A stretch of DNA of 64,000 bases from Pseudarthrobacter sulfonivorans (lineage in GTDB: Bacteria; Actinomycetota; Actinomycetes; Actinomycetales; Micrococcaceae). Positions 45,382 through 55,097 of this stretch are shown here, one piece after another. A program made the position numbers and the translations under genes. The DNA is taken from positions 1,116,001-1,180,000 of the forward strand of contig NZ_CP013747.1 of the NCBI RefSeq assembly GCF_001484605.1, in the 5' to 3' direction. The notes below the pieces were generated by a model that saw nothing but the letters and a program-made list of their open reading frames with translations, did not search any database and was not told where the DNA came from. The number at the start of each line of letters is the position of its first letter. The first letter of the stretch is position 1.

Positions 45382-48300
45382 CTACCCAGCAAGGTGCACC
45401 AACTCGCCACGCAATTCAAGGCGTTCTGTGTCCACTCCATACTGCAGGCCTTCGTTCAGCCGAGCAGTGACGCCCGCCGTCAGCCGCTTGCCTCCGAAGC
45501 CGCGGATCGTGTCACGGTGGAGTTCGTCGACGGAGATGCCGCCGGAGAGCCGGACAATTTCGACCATGGCATTGCGGATCTCAACAACGCTTATGTGCTC
45601 GGGCTTGCGAGCCATGTCAGGCCCATTGGGCCGGAATTCTTCCCACGCAGTTCTGTCGATTGTCGCGTCCCAGACGAACCCGTCTGCGTCCCGTTGATGC
45701 GCGCTCCGGTCAAGCAGTTGCAGTACCGAGTTCATCCGCTGCGCGTTCACCTTGTTGAGATTGAACGCGGCGCATGTCAGCTTCGCGAGACGTTCAACAT
45801 GGATCGGCCCCTCGGCCTCGACAATTGACTGCATGGCTTCGCGGACGGCTGCGACCGACCTTCGAGACTTCAAATTGTCCAACACGTCTATCGTTCCGAA
45901 GTTCAATACGACCCAGGGCTTGTAGCCTGCACGCGTAAGTTCCGCAGCGATATCATCCGGCTTCCGGTGCCCCTCGTGCGCCTTCAGAAGCAGTCCACCG
46001 CTAGCGGCAATGTAGTCCTGCAGAGCTCTTTCAGACTGCGACGGAACCGGGACATCCGGAACCTCTTCAGCCGTAAGTGCTTCGTCCCTATCAGATTCAA
46101 GTTCGAATGCGTTGCTGGAGGAGGACTCGGCTGCCTTCGTGAACGCAACCTCCAGCTTGTCCAGCACCGCGTCCTTGTCGCTGATCCACGCCGGCAGCCA
46201 AACCCGCTCAACAGCCGGCCAGCGCATCATACGGGTCAGGACATCGCCGGGCAGGCCATCCCGGTCTCCGGCCGTTCGCCGTGCGGCCCACGCAGGGCTG
46301 TCTAGAAGCACAGCCATCAGTGGGCTGCCAGGCGCGTCCTGCGTGGCCAGACTGATGTCCACCTTGAAGTCGGACAATCCCACGTCAGTGGCAACCACAA
46401 AGCCGCGGTCCCTTAGTGCGTCCGCGATCTCTTCCCGGTGAAGGTCCACCGCAGGGCTCCGGCGTCCGTCATAGGGCAAAGCGCCCGTCCCCTGCTCGGC
46501 CAGATCAAGATAGGAGCGTAGGTGCTTGATGCCCACTGAACTAGTTTCCTCGGCCCGCAGCTCGGAAGGGCTGAAGCTGGAGAACACAATCACCTGCCGG
46601 CGTGCACGTGTCACGGCAACGTTGAGCCGCCGCTCTCCCCCGGCCCGGTTCAGCGGTCCAAAGTTCAGCGGCAGGTAGCCTTTGTCGTTCTTGCTGAAGC
46701 CCGTCGAGAAGAGGATGACGTCGCGTTCGTCACCTTGGACGTTTTCCAGGTTTTTGACGAACAGTCCTTCGGGGTCGTCATCGAGGGCTTTAATAATTCG
46801 TGCGTCGTCGGTATCTCGGAGCAGGCCCTCAATCAACGCCCGCTGCTGCAAGTTGAACGTGACTACGCCAACCGACGGCGAGTCACTGGCGCCGTTGAAG
46901 TGCTTGCGGACCTCCTTCACGACGGCGGCCGCCTCCACAGGGTTAGTCCGAAGCACTTTGGAGGGACCCGAGCGATGGAACTGGCCGTTGACCCGCACGA
47001 AGTTCACGCCGTGACCATGGAGGCCCGGGTTGGGAGCCCCATGCGACGGGCCAGGGAATGAGGAGAGCTTGCTGTCGTAGTACTGCTGATTACTGAACGC
47101 GATCAGGGATTCATCCTGGCTGCGATAGTGCCAGGAAAGCCACTGCCGGGGCACCCGCGCCTCGACACACTCCGAGAGAATCGACTCCATGTCCTCGACG
47201 GCGGTGATCTCGCTCTCCACATCGTCCAAGGAATCGCTGGACGATTCAGCAAACGACGTAGGCGGCATCTGCTTGCTGTCGCCGACCACTACCACTGACG
47301 CGCCGCGCCCCATGGCACCCACAGCATCTGCCACACGGATCTGTGAGGCCTCGTCAAACACCACGATGTCGAAGAGATCCGATCGGGCCGGGAAGAACCG
47401 CGCCACCGAATCAGGGCTCACGAGCGTGCAAGGCATGATCTGTGTGATCAGGTCGGCATAGCTCTCCATCAGCTTGCGGACGGTGAGGCCACCGCGTTGC
47501 CTGGTCAACTGGCGCTGCAGCTCCCCCATGCGGCCTGAGGTCGAGGACGAGGAGACGCGCCGGGAATTTACGACGCCGGCTGCCAGGTTGCGCTTCAGGA
47601 GGTCCCGTACCAGCGTGGCTCGGGTCGTGAAGCGGTCGATAGTGCGCTCGTGGGAACTGGCGTCGAAATCCTGCAGTCCGGTTGCCAGCTTCCGTTCTTC
47701 GAGAGAGCTCTCGGCGAGTCCGCGCTCAAAGGCCGTTGCCGCATCGTCGGCTTCGAGTTCGCCATCTAGTATCGACGACCGGACGTCCGGGAGGCCCCTG
47801 GAGCGCAGCGGCTCCACGTGGCGCAGCAGCTCAAGCCAACGCTCCAGGCTGCGGGATCCTGTGGCATCGAGGGCACGGGCGGCACGAGTACTGGCCCAGA
47901 CTTCCAAGAATGGAGTGGTTCCTGTCCACCGGTGCAGCTCAGCGGCGTCAACGGCAGGAATCTCCGTAAGGGCATCCCACGAAGCGGCCAGCTCGTACAG
48001 CCACGCGATCACGTTTTCATGCACGGGTCGGCCGGTTTCGAGGAACGCACGCAGTCGGGCCTGAAAGGGAGCCTCATTGCCGGCGCTTGGCTGGACAGCC
48101 TGCGCCGCCCACCGCAGCCAGCCGAGCCTGCGGTTGAGAGCCTCCTTGGCAGGCTCAGTCAGAGGGTTCCAGCCCTCCGGGACAGCCACACCAGGGATGC
48201 CATGAGCCTCGGTTTGGAGACCACGGATCTGATGCTGAGTATTTGCGAGATTCCGCAGCAGCGGTACAAGGTCCTTGGGCCGGATCTCGGCACCCGGGTG

Positions 48301-51300
48301 CATGACGGCGTCGAGCTCGGCGGCCACCGCAAGCAGCCTCTTCTTGCGCCCGAAGAAGCCGCTGGCCGCCGCCTGCTCCGCGTGTCCGAGAATCTCCGGA
48401 AGCGGCAAGTCCATGGCTTCCGGCCGAACTTTGTCCAATCCTGGATGATTCACAGCGGCGAACGCTGCCACCAAGTTTTCAAGGTGCTGCGCCCCCGCTG
48501 ACCACTGACCGGACCTAACGTCGTCTAGGGTTCCCACCGGGACGCTGCGGTCTTCAAGCAGGGCAGCAAGAACGCGAAGCTCGGCGGAGGACGTCGCCGA
48601 CGCCACAACTGCAGGAAGTTCATCAACTGAGCGGACGGCATCGAGGGCTGCATCAATACGGCGCCCCGCGCCCGTAATCCGTAGGGTCTCAACTTCATCG
48701 GGTGCAGTCACGATGAAGCGCCACGGATGGTTCTTCGCTGGCCGAGCGCGGTCGGTGAATTCAGGTAGCTCACGGAGCAGCGCACGAACCGGTTCGAGGA
48801 CCGTGTCAGTAGCGGTGGAGGTGAACTCCGTACTCAGCGGGAGCACCGGGTCGGTTGGATCGAATGTCAGTGCCTTGGTACGGGCGCTGTACAGCGACAG
48901 TTGGGCGCCGTTTTCCTCATGGAGGTGGCTTGCGTAGCGAACGAGTCCCCTGCGTGCAGCAGCAAGATCGGTGGAGGCAGTATCTAGCCGCTGCTGATCC
49001 GAACTGAGGCTAAGTTCCAACGCATGCTTGATCTGGGCGCGTACCATGGCCGGTTTGCTTCCCTTGTCATGCAAGTCAAGGGAGAAGGGACCCATGCCCA
49101 CCTCTTCGAGGCGCTTCTGGACGACATCCAGGGCGGCCCGTTTTTCTGCAACGAAGAGGACCCGTTTGCCTTCGACGATGGCCCGCGTCAGCAGGTTGGT
49201 GATGGTCTGGGACTTGCCTGTCCCAGGAGGTCCTTCGAGCACGAACGTCTGGCCGGCGACGGCGGAGGCGACGGCCTGCAGCTGGGATGAGTCCGCGGGA
49301 ATCGGGCATGTCGCGGCGAGCGCGTCGAGGTCAGGCTCCTCAGCTGCTTTCACGGGATCCTGGAAGAGCTCGGTAGGGCTGCTGATGAGGTGGTCCACGA
49401 GGCGGTTCTTCCCGAACTCGTCCCAGCTCTCGTCCAGGTCTTTCCAGAGCCGGAACTTTGCGAACTGCAGCATGGACAGGTCAGCCGTGTTCTCCACCCG
49501 GAAAGCGAGGCCCTTGGCGGAGACGGCTTCCCTGACGGCGTGGAAAGCGGCGTCGAGGTCAATACCGGAGCCGTCTTCTGCCGGTTCGGCCAGCCCGGGA
49601 ACCTTGAGCCCATGCGCTTGGGACAGCTTCTCCAGCAGGCAGTAATTCGGCGTTGACTGACCCGTCTCGTCAAGGGTGACCCGATAGAGGCCCTGCCTGC
49701 CGGCCGAGGTCAGGTTCACGGGTACCAGCACCAGCGGCGAGCGCAGGGTGCGGCCATCGAGTTCCCAGAGAAGGCTTCCCAAGGCCAGGTAAAGGTTGTT
49801 GGCGCCGGTCTCCTCCAGCTGGGTTTTGGCTTTGTACGCCAGGCCCCGCATCTTGGCGTTGTAGGCGTCCTCAGTCACCTCGGCAAACACGGCCTTCTTC
49901 GAACTCAGAAGGCTTATCAGCTCGTCCTGAGGGAGATCCCTGCCGAACCGGATACCCCGTTCCTGGTGAATGGCGCTCAGCTGGTTTGACGGAAGAAGGC
50001 TGATGGGAGTGCCGTTGTTTACGAGATCCTCAAACCGGCCCATCCACGAGCTGGGAACTGCGAGCGGGAATCGGGCTGTGTCCGTGAAGTTGATCAGCCG
50101 GTTGCGGAGGCTGAGATCCAGGAGTGCGTTCTTCCACTGGGTTACCCGGGGCGGAATGCTCGACGTCGACCGGCCGGGCGCCGCTCCCCGGCCGTGTTTT
50201 TCGGGTGCTACTGGTGCCGCTTTGGCTTCCGGGACGTAGTTGGTGACTACGGGCGATCCGGTCTCGTTGTTTGTCCGAGCCGGCAGTGGGTAGATGCCGT
50301 CCGACCGCGCCCGCCGGACATCGGTGACGGCTTGGATCTTCTCATGACCCGTTTCGATGTACTCGGATTCGGGGCCGCTCCTCAATGAGGCCGGTGTGAT
50401 CGGCTGACTTCCGGTGAGCAGGGTGGTCTCGGCCAAGCCAATGAAGCCTCGTTGGACGAGACTCACGAGTTCGAGGGCGTCCTCCGACGCGGCCGTCGGC
50501 AGAGTCATTTCTTCGCGCCAGTATCCGAGGAACGCGTGACCGTCCACCAGCCACAAGAGCGGCGCGATTCCGCAGAACTCCAGCGCTGCCGCCATCACCA
50601 CAGTGGTGTCGAGGCAAGTACCCAAGCGTCCCTCAAGAACCTGGGCCGGTGTACGGACCTGTTGGCCCTCCACGCCCCAGCTTGTGGGTGGCATGCTGTA
50701 TCGGATATCGCGGTTGCTCGCTGCCTGGGCCAGAGCGAAGACGATTTCGTCCACGCGCTCTGCACCTTCTGTGTAGCCGTCCAAGCTGCTCCGGCCTGTG
50801 GCTTTTCCCAGGGCATCGGCTGCTTCGGAGACAAGCTCAGCAATGGCAGGATGGTGTGGCTGGACGAAAGCTGCCAGGAATTCGTAGGAGACGAGTCCTT
50901 TGCCTGCGATCCAGAGCTGGGCAGGGAGGAGCTGCAGACTCACTTCGGCCCTGCCGATTTCGGCGGCCTGCGCTCCGGCGACTGCTGACTCGATCGTTAC
51001 CAGGACGCGCCCTGGCTGCTTGTCGTTGAGCTCATACATGGTCGTGGCAGACACGTGCACATCGACATCGTCCAGGACCATCGCCTGGCCCGCAGCAAGA
51101 TCGACGTACTGCTGGAAGTCTTCTGAAATCTTGCCCGCGCTGGAATGAACCTCGACGCGGACGACGGCACCGCGGATCTCAACACCCGGGTTGGTGATCC
51201 TGATCTGCCGCACGAACTTGAAGCCGTTGTGCACCATGGCGTAGCTCAGAGACTCCGCCGCCGTGATCTCGACGCTGACGGCATGCTGCAGGAGCTTGTG

Positions 51301-51813
51301 GTTGTCTGCGTCGGGTTGGCCGATGGGCTGATCTACTTCGCTTCCAACGTTCGCCTCTGGGGCTTCGAGGACTACGACGACTTCTCCACGCGTCTTGAAT
51401 TCGTCGAGGAGAGCGCCAAGGTCTTGAGCCGCCCCAGTTAGTTCCAAGTGCTTGGCTAGCCGCCCAGCGGTATCCAGCGCGCGATACGTGTCTGCATCAT
51501 CGAAGTCCTCGTTATGGGCCCAGAGATTACGGGTCTGGCGGAGCTCGGATGTGTAGCTGCGCGCGTCGTGGGCGAGATTGAATGGATAACCGAGCGATCC
51601 CAAAGCCTCTGTCATCGTCCGGAGCTGGACGCTCAAATCCTGGGCTGAGTAATTATTCGCAGTTCTACCCGCGTTGGCATCCTTGTGCTCCAGAATCTTT
51701 GGCCAGGCCACGCCCGGCGCCAGTGGTACCAAGACGGACTCAATATATGAGCCCAGACTGGCCGTCAAGGTGTCCAGAGCACGGCCGACGTACTCACGGT
51801 TGGAATGCCTCAT
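45382..51813 (-). CDS. giant HEPN / transglutaminase-like / DUF4011 helicase / MTES_1575 nuclease / DUF3320 protein
   Basis: A 2143-residue protein. The N-terminus is a Swt1-type HEPN domain with the RN..H motif in RNLWAHNE (about 96-101). A transglutaminase-like domain has Cys in GTCLDTT (about 399) and His in VDGHAFLGYW (about 425). DUF4011 begins near 555 (WKNALLDLSLRNRLINF). An SF1 helicase follows, with Walker A GPPGTGKSQT (about 863), Walker B VVFDEASQ (about 1487) and the late NVQGDERDVI and VAVTRARRQ motifs. After it comes a Vsr/MTES_1575-like nuclease (DVGLSDFKVDIS, about 1816), and a DUF3320 domain closes the protein (from about 1928). Such helicases are linked to nucleic-acid defence; activity here is inferred. 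GGGGGAA lies before the ATG. Confidence 0.88.
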   Translation of the reverse strand: MRHSNREYVGRALDTLTASLGSYIESVLVPLAPGVAWPKILEHKDANAGRTANNYSAQDLSVQLRTMTEALGSLGYPFNLAHDARSYTSELRQTRNLWAHNEDFDDADTYRALDTAGRLAKHLELTGAAQDLGALLDEFKTRGEVVVVLEAPEANVGSEVDQPIGQPDADNHKLLQHAVSVEITAAESLSYAMVHNGFKFVRQIRITNPGVEIRGAVVRVEVHSSAGKISEDFQQYVDLAAGQAMVLDDVDVHVSATTMYELNDKQPGRVLVTIESAVAGAQAAEIGRAEVSLQLLPAQLWIAGKGLVSYEFLAAFVQPHHPAIAELVSEAADALGKATGRSSLDGYTEGAERVDEIVFALAQAASNRDIRYSMPPTSWGVEGQQVRTPAQVLEGRLGTCLDTTVVMAAALEFCGIAPLLWLVDGHAFLGYWREEMTLPTAASEDALELVSLVQRGFIGLAETTLLTGSQPITPASLRSGPESEYIETGHEKIQAVTDVRRARSDGIYPLPARTNNETGSPVVTNYVPEAKAAPVAPEKHGRGAAPGRSTSSIPPRVTQWKNALLDLSLRNRLINFTDTARFPLAVPSSWMGRFEDLVNNGTPISLLPSNQLSAIHQERGIRFGRDLPQDELISLLSSKKAVFAEVTEDAYNAKMRGLAYKAKTQLEETGANNLYLALGSLLWELDGRTLRSPLVLVPVNLTSAGRQGLYRVTLDETGQSTPNYCLLEKLSQAHGLKVPGLAEPAEDGSGIDLDAAFHAVREAVSAKGLAFRVENTADLSMLQFAKFRLWKDLDESWDEFGKNRLVDHLISSPTELFQDPVKAAEEPDLDALAATCPIPADSSQLQAVASAVAGQTFVLEGPPGTGKSQTITNLLTRAIVEGKRVLFVAEKRAALDVVQKRLEEVGMGPFSLDLHDKGSKPAMVRAQIKHALELSLSSDQQRLDTASTDLAAARRGLVRYASHLHEENGAQLSLYSARTKALTFDPTDPVLPLSTEFTSTATDTVLEPVRALLRELPEFTDRARPAKNHPWRFIVTAPDEVETLRITGAGRRIDAALDAVRSVDELPAVVASATSSAELRVLAALLEDRSVPVGTLDDVRSGQWSAGAQHLENLVAAFAAVNHPGLDKVRPEAMDLPLPEILGHAEQAAASGFFGRKKRLLAVAAELDAVMHPGAEIRPKDLVPLLRNLANTQHQIRGLQTEAHGIPGVAVPEGWNPLTEPAKEALNRRLGWLRWAAQAVQPSAGNEAPFQARLRAFLETGRPVHENVIAWLYELAASWDALTEIPAVDAAELHRWTGTTPFLEVWASTRAARALDATGSRSLERWLELLRHVEPLRSRGLPDVRSSILDGELEADDAATAFERGLAESSLEERKLATGLQDFDASSHERTIDRFTTRATLVRDLLKRNLAAGVVNSRRVSSSSTSGRMGELQRQLTRQRGGLTVRKLMESYADLITQIMPCTLVSPDSVARFFPARSDLFDIVVFDEASQIRVADAVGAMGRGASVVVVGDSKQMPPTSFAESSSDSLDDVESEITAVEDMESILSECVEARVPRQWLSWHYRSQDESLIAFSNQQYYDSKLSSFPGPSHGAPNPGLHGHGVNFVRVNGQFHRSGPSKVLRTNPVEAAAVVKEVRKHFNGASDSPSVGVVTFNLQQRALIEGLLRDTDDARIIKALDDDPEGLFVKNLENVQGDERDVILFSTGFSKNDKGYLPLNFGPLNRAGGERRLNVAVTRARRQVIVFSSFSPSELRAEETSSVGIKHLRSYLDLAEQGTGALPYDGRRSPAVDLHREEIADALRDRGFVVATDVGLSDFKVDISLATQDAPGSPLMAVLLDSPAWAARRTAGDRDGLPGDVLTRMMRWPAVERVWLPAWISDKDAVLDKLEVAFTKAAESSSSNAFELESDRDEALTAEEVPDVPVPSQSERALQDYIAASGGLLLKAHEGHRKPDDIAAELTRAGYKPWVVLNFGTIDVLDNLKSRRSVAAVREAMQSIVEAEGPIHVERLAKLTCAAFNLNKVNAQRMNSVLQLLDRSAHQRDADGFVWDATIDRTAWEEFRPNGPDMARKPEHISVVEIRNAMVEIVRLSGGISVDELHRDTIRGFGGKRLTAGVTARLNEGLQYGVDTERLELRGELVHLAG

Positions 51814-51979
51814 TGTGTTCCCCCATCTTCGGCGATTGCCGACCATCAACTCAGCTCAGAGTAGTGTGCCCTGTGATATCCCCCAACCTCGGAAACGGCG
51901 GGCCCAAGTAGTCAGTTTGAAGGATAAAGGAAGGCACCGACAATCTTGAGCGGCGCTCCGAGCCAAAACGTCGACGGCC

Positions 51980-52480
51980 GTCCGCATTGGGGTTGCGCCT
52001 CGTCGTCGCCAAAGACGGCTGGAAGAAAAACGTCACCGAACGCCGCGTTGGCGATCGCCCCTTCGCCGGCGCCAAAGCAGGAGAAGCGGTTACTGGACGG
52101 ATCCAAGAACTCCACTCAGCGCGGACCATCCCGGGCCGGCAGGTCTTCATCGCCGAAAAGAACGGAGTGGCGCGTCCGAGATCGACGACGTTTCAGTGGA
52201 CAGCTGGGACGGATGCGCCTCCTTCCGCCGCCGCATCATCCAGGGCTTCGTGGACGCCAACGTCCGCGACGCCGTGGTCCTCGCCGGAGACGTCGACCGC
52301 AATTGGGCAAACGACGTCAGGTGGACTAACGCATCCCGCCTCCCTGGTCAGTTACGAATTGGTCTGCACCTCGACCACCTCCACGGCAACAGTATCGGCT
52401 CCACCGTGGTCTGGACCCCGAATCTGATTTCTCTAAACGAGGATCGCAGCTACCTTGGAAACCAAAACACTACAGAGCGC
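51980..52480 (+). pseudogene. degraded copy of phoD (remnant 2)
   Basis: Pieces in shifting frames match PhoD in order: KDGWKKNVTER, GRQVFIAEKN, DDVSVDSWDG, RRIIQGFVDANVRDAVVLAG, DVDRNWANDV, then weaker matches near STTSTATV. Several frameshifts and base changes make it non-functional. It is more decayed than remnant 1 and lies between the giant helicase gene and the DUF262 pair. This and the flanking ~100 bp on either side fill the gap; no other gene is seen. Confidence 0.82.
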
Positions 52481-52581
52481 CCACCGACGGCTTCCGGTAT
52501 GGACTCCGCCACGACCCCCGTGCGCGCCCCGTGTGCATGTCAATCGACAGTTAGTCCCTTCCTTCGATTGGGGCGAAACTG

Positions 52582-53097
52582 CTAATGATTGTGGTAGCAC
52601 GAGCGGCAGTTCATTTCCCGTCCGAGTTGTTGGACGAAGTCAGCCACCTCGCGTTTGGATGCATCATCGCCCGTAGACGGGGCGCCTTGGACCATGAACC
52701 TGTGCCACATTAGTGGCAGCTCCCGTTCACCAATTACGTTAAGGAGGCTGTAAATTTCGACTTGCCAGGCCGTTTGGAGGCTGGGGTTATCTGGTCTCCC
52801 CTCATGAACTAGCTGCATCAAGCGCAAAGCTTGTTGAACGAGGAGTTGCTGCTGTAACTGCTCTCGAGCGTGCCGTCTATCGGCCTCTGCCCGGCTATCC
52901 GCGGCGCGCCTGTCGTCCGCGGCTCGTTCATCGGTGGCATACCTATCTGAGGCCGCGAGCCTCATGGCGGATTTCCGATCCTTACCGCCGTTGACGAGCG
53001 CTACACCGACGCCGACGAGCGTAACGAGGACAGCTACGGCCTGGAGTAAGTTGGCCCAGGCCTGGCTGCTCAGGCCTGCAACGAAATCTAAGTCCAC
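52582..53097 (-). CDS. small membrane/coiled-coil protein paired with the DUF262 gene
   Basis: A 171-residue protein with one N-terminal helix (about 14-35, WANLLQAVAVLVTLVGVGVA), then a strongly charged helical stretch rich in Arg/Ala/Asp (about 48-90) and a globular end (QVEIYSLLNVIGERELPLMW) finishing with NCRSCYHNH. It starts 16 bp after the DUF262 stop, so the two are probably cotranslated. Family not recognised. It could tether or regulate the restriction protein (inference). Confidence 0.65.
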   Translation of the reverse strand: MDLDFVAGLSSQAWANLLQAVAVLVTLVGVGVALVNGGKDRKSAMRLAASDRYATDERAADDRRAADSRAEADRRHAREQLQQQLLVQQALRLMQLVHEGRPDNPSLQTAWQVEIYSLLNVIGERELPLMWHRFMVQGAPSTGDDASKREVADFVQQLGREMNCRSCYHNH

Positions 53098-53112
53098 GGT
53101 CGAGTCCCGATT

Positions 53113-54972
53113 CTAGACCACATCCCAGATCCTCTTACTAACTTCGAAGAGCAACCGGTGCCGTGCTTCGACCTCGTCCAGCCCGAAAGTCTCGAGTGGA
53201 CGGAAATTAAGACTTTCACGGCGGGTGAAATCGAGGAAATCCAACTTGCTCTTGTACGTGTCCTCGCGAAGAGTCTCATTCCAATAGAGCGTATTCGCGT
53301 AAGATCTTAGCTTTTCGTCATAAGGCTCGTTACTGCTGGAAATGTTGTCGCGCCCCCGGAGCAGAAGGACGGCTCCCAACCGATTCCTTTCGACCTCGAA
53401 AAGCTCTTCATTCCCGTCGAAGTGCCCTAAATTTACGTCGTTATAAGACAGCACGTGCTCGATATGAAAACCGTTGCGGGTTCCCGTCCTCGCGACGAGG
53501 TCGTATATAGAATGCTTCATTTCCCGCCCCATGCCCTGCGCCATGTAGCGCTCCACCCTTCCAAAGAAGTAGCGTGCGAAGCGGCTGGTTAGCCTATCCA
53601 CTGTCATGGGGCGGAAGAGCTGGTAGCTGAACAGCTCAGTCGCACCTGTCTTCCTGCGCTCTTCAAGCTCTGCGAGAAGCTGCTGATCTAAGAGGTCCCG
53701 AATCTTGTCTGCAGGCTGCTCCCTGATGACTGCACTCATCTCGTAGATTCGCCCCACGAACTCGTTGGAGTCGTACTGGCCCTGCAGCCGCAACAGAGAG
53801 AAGGCCCTATCGAGCCCCTCAGACACCAAGGCGATCTTCTCGTCTTCCTCAGGATCATTCACTACGCAGGCGGACATGATCAGCTGCATCTGCGTGTTCA
53901 TATCTGTAAGCCTGCCGTTGAAGAAGACGGCCGGGAACCGCGAGGTCTCTTCGCCAGCGAAGGCTAAGACCTTGTTATAAAGCGACGAGAAGTACTGAAA
54001 CTCGCCCGCTATAAACTTTTTAACGGCGAGGGCGTTATGGTCCAAATTCAAGAGGTCATTCAGGTCCCTCTTGAAGATCTCGCGGTGATAGTCTCCGTCA
54101 AAGCGCACGCCCAAACCTCTGCTGGCGGCAAACTTTGCCTTGAGCCAAGACCGGAAGAAGCTGTCAATAGTGTCAGGTCCGAAGCGGTTGAGCCGCTCAA
54201 CCTGTTCATCCCACAGCTCGTTGTATCTCCCTGCTGCGAGCTCGCGTTTGTCGATCTGTCCAAGGAGCTTGCCCTTAAGAATCTCATGGGGTTTGAGGCG
54301 GACCCCGCGGTCATTGATTACCTCGAACACCATTGGGACGTGCGTCGTGTCTACAGACAAGTTGATCAAGACGAGGCGGTATAGAAAGTAATGAACAAAC
54401 ACCTCGAACTTGCGCTGGCCCTGAATCTTGGCATCGAGAATATGACTGATGGTCTGGAAGTTGGCGACGAGATTCTCTGCCGTGACCCCGGATGCGACAT
54501 CTATGGTCGAGGGATCGTCTCCTTGGAGTAGCGCCCTGAGGACGTCGATGTGTCCTTCGTGGTTCATCCAGAACGACCGCTCCATGCCCGAGTAGCCCGC
54601 AATCCGACTCTCCAGCCAAGGGCCCGTCGGAGAATTGAAGTTTTGCGCCATATGGGCCAACTTGATGAGCGTCAGCGTTAGCGTGGTCAGCCTCTGCTGA
54701 CCATCCACAACAAAGACGCGGCCCTCCACAGTATTGGTGACGTAGGTATTGAGGTAGTACCAAGGATAATTGGCGTCGATGTTCGCCCGGTTTGGATCGA
54801 GATCTGGGTTCTTCTTCCAAGACTCCTCGAACTCGTACAAGATGTCATCGAAGAGTCGCTGGACGGGCTCTTCGTCCCATTTGTAGCTTCGCTGATAAAA
54901 GTCGATGTGATAGACCGTATTTGAAAATGTCTGGTCAAGGTTTTGCTTCTCCGGCTGTATTTCCAAGGACAT
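53113..54972 (-). CDS. DUF262-DUF1524 protein (GmrSD/BrxU-like type IV restriction candidate)
   Basis: A 619-residue protein. The N-terminal DUF262 domain, a ParB-like NTP-using fold, shows the FYQRSYKWDEEPVQRLFDDI block and the DGQQRLTTL motif (about 90-98). The C-terminal DUF1524 HNH nuclease domain has FHIEHVLSYND (about 485-495), then NRLGAVLLL, SSNEPYDEKLRSY. This two-domain plan is that of GmrSD and BrxU, which cut modified phage DNA and complement BREX. It lies 125 bp downstream of brxL on the same strand. GAAAGAGA precedes the ATG at very short spacing. Confidence 0.85.
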   Translation of the reverse strand: MSLEIQPEKQNLDQTFSNTVYHIDFYQRSYKWDEEPVQRLFDDILYEFEESWKKNPDLDPNRANIDANYPWYYLNTYVTNTVEGRVFVVDGQQRLTTLTLTLIKLAHMAQNFNSPTGPWLESRIAGYSGMERSFWMNHEGHIDVLRALLQGDDPSTIDVASGVTAENLVANFQTISHILDAKIQGQRKFEVFVHYFLYRLVLINLSVDTTHVPMVFEVINDRGVRLKPHEILKGKLLGQIDKRELAAGRYNELWDEQVERLNRFGPDTIDSFFRSWLKAKFAASRGLGVRFDGDYHREIFKRDLNDLLNLDHNALAVKKFIAGEFQYFSSLYNKVLAFAGEETSRFPAVFFNGRLTDMNTQMQLIMSACVVNDPEEDEKIALVSEGLDRAFSLLRLQGQYDSNEFVGRIYEMSAVIREQPADKIRDLLDQQLLAELEERRKTGATELFSYQLFRPMTVDRLTSRFARYFFGRVERYMAQGMGREMKHSIYDLVARTGTRNGFHIEHVLSYNDVNLGHFDGNEELFEVERNRLGAVLLLRGRDNISSSNEPYDEKLRSYANTLYWNETLREDTYKSKLDFLDFTRRESLNFRPLETFGLDEVEARHRLLFEVSKRIWDVV

Positions 54973-55097
54973 TCTCTTTCGACTTCAGAAGTCCGGCCTT
55001 TGAGATCGGACGCCATGTTCATGAGGCATTGGTGTAAACATAGCCACACGAGAGAGATGTAAAGTGGAGGCAAGCCTGCGACGCGCCGACACACAAG

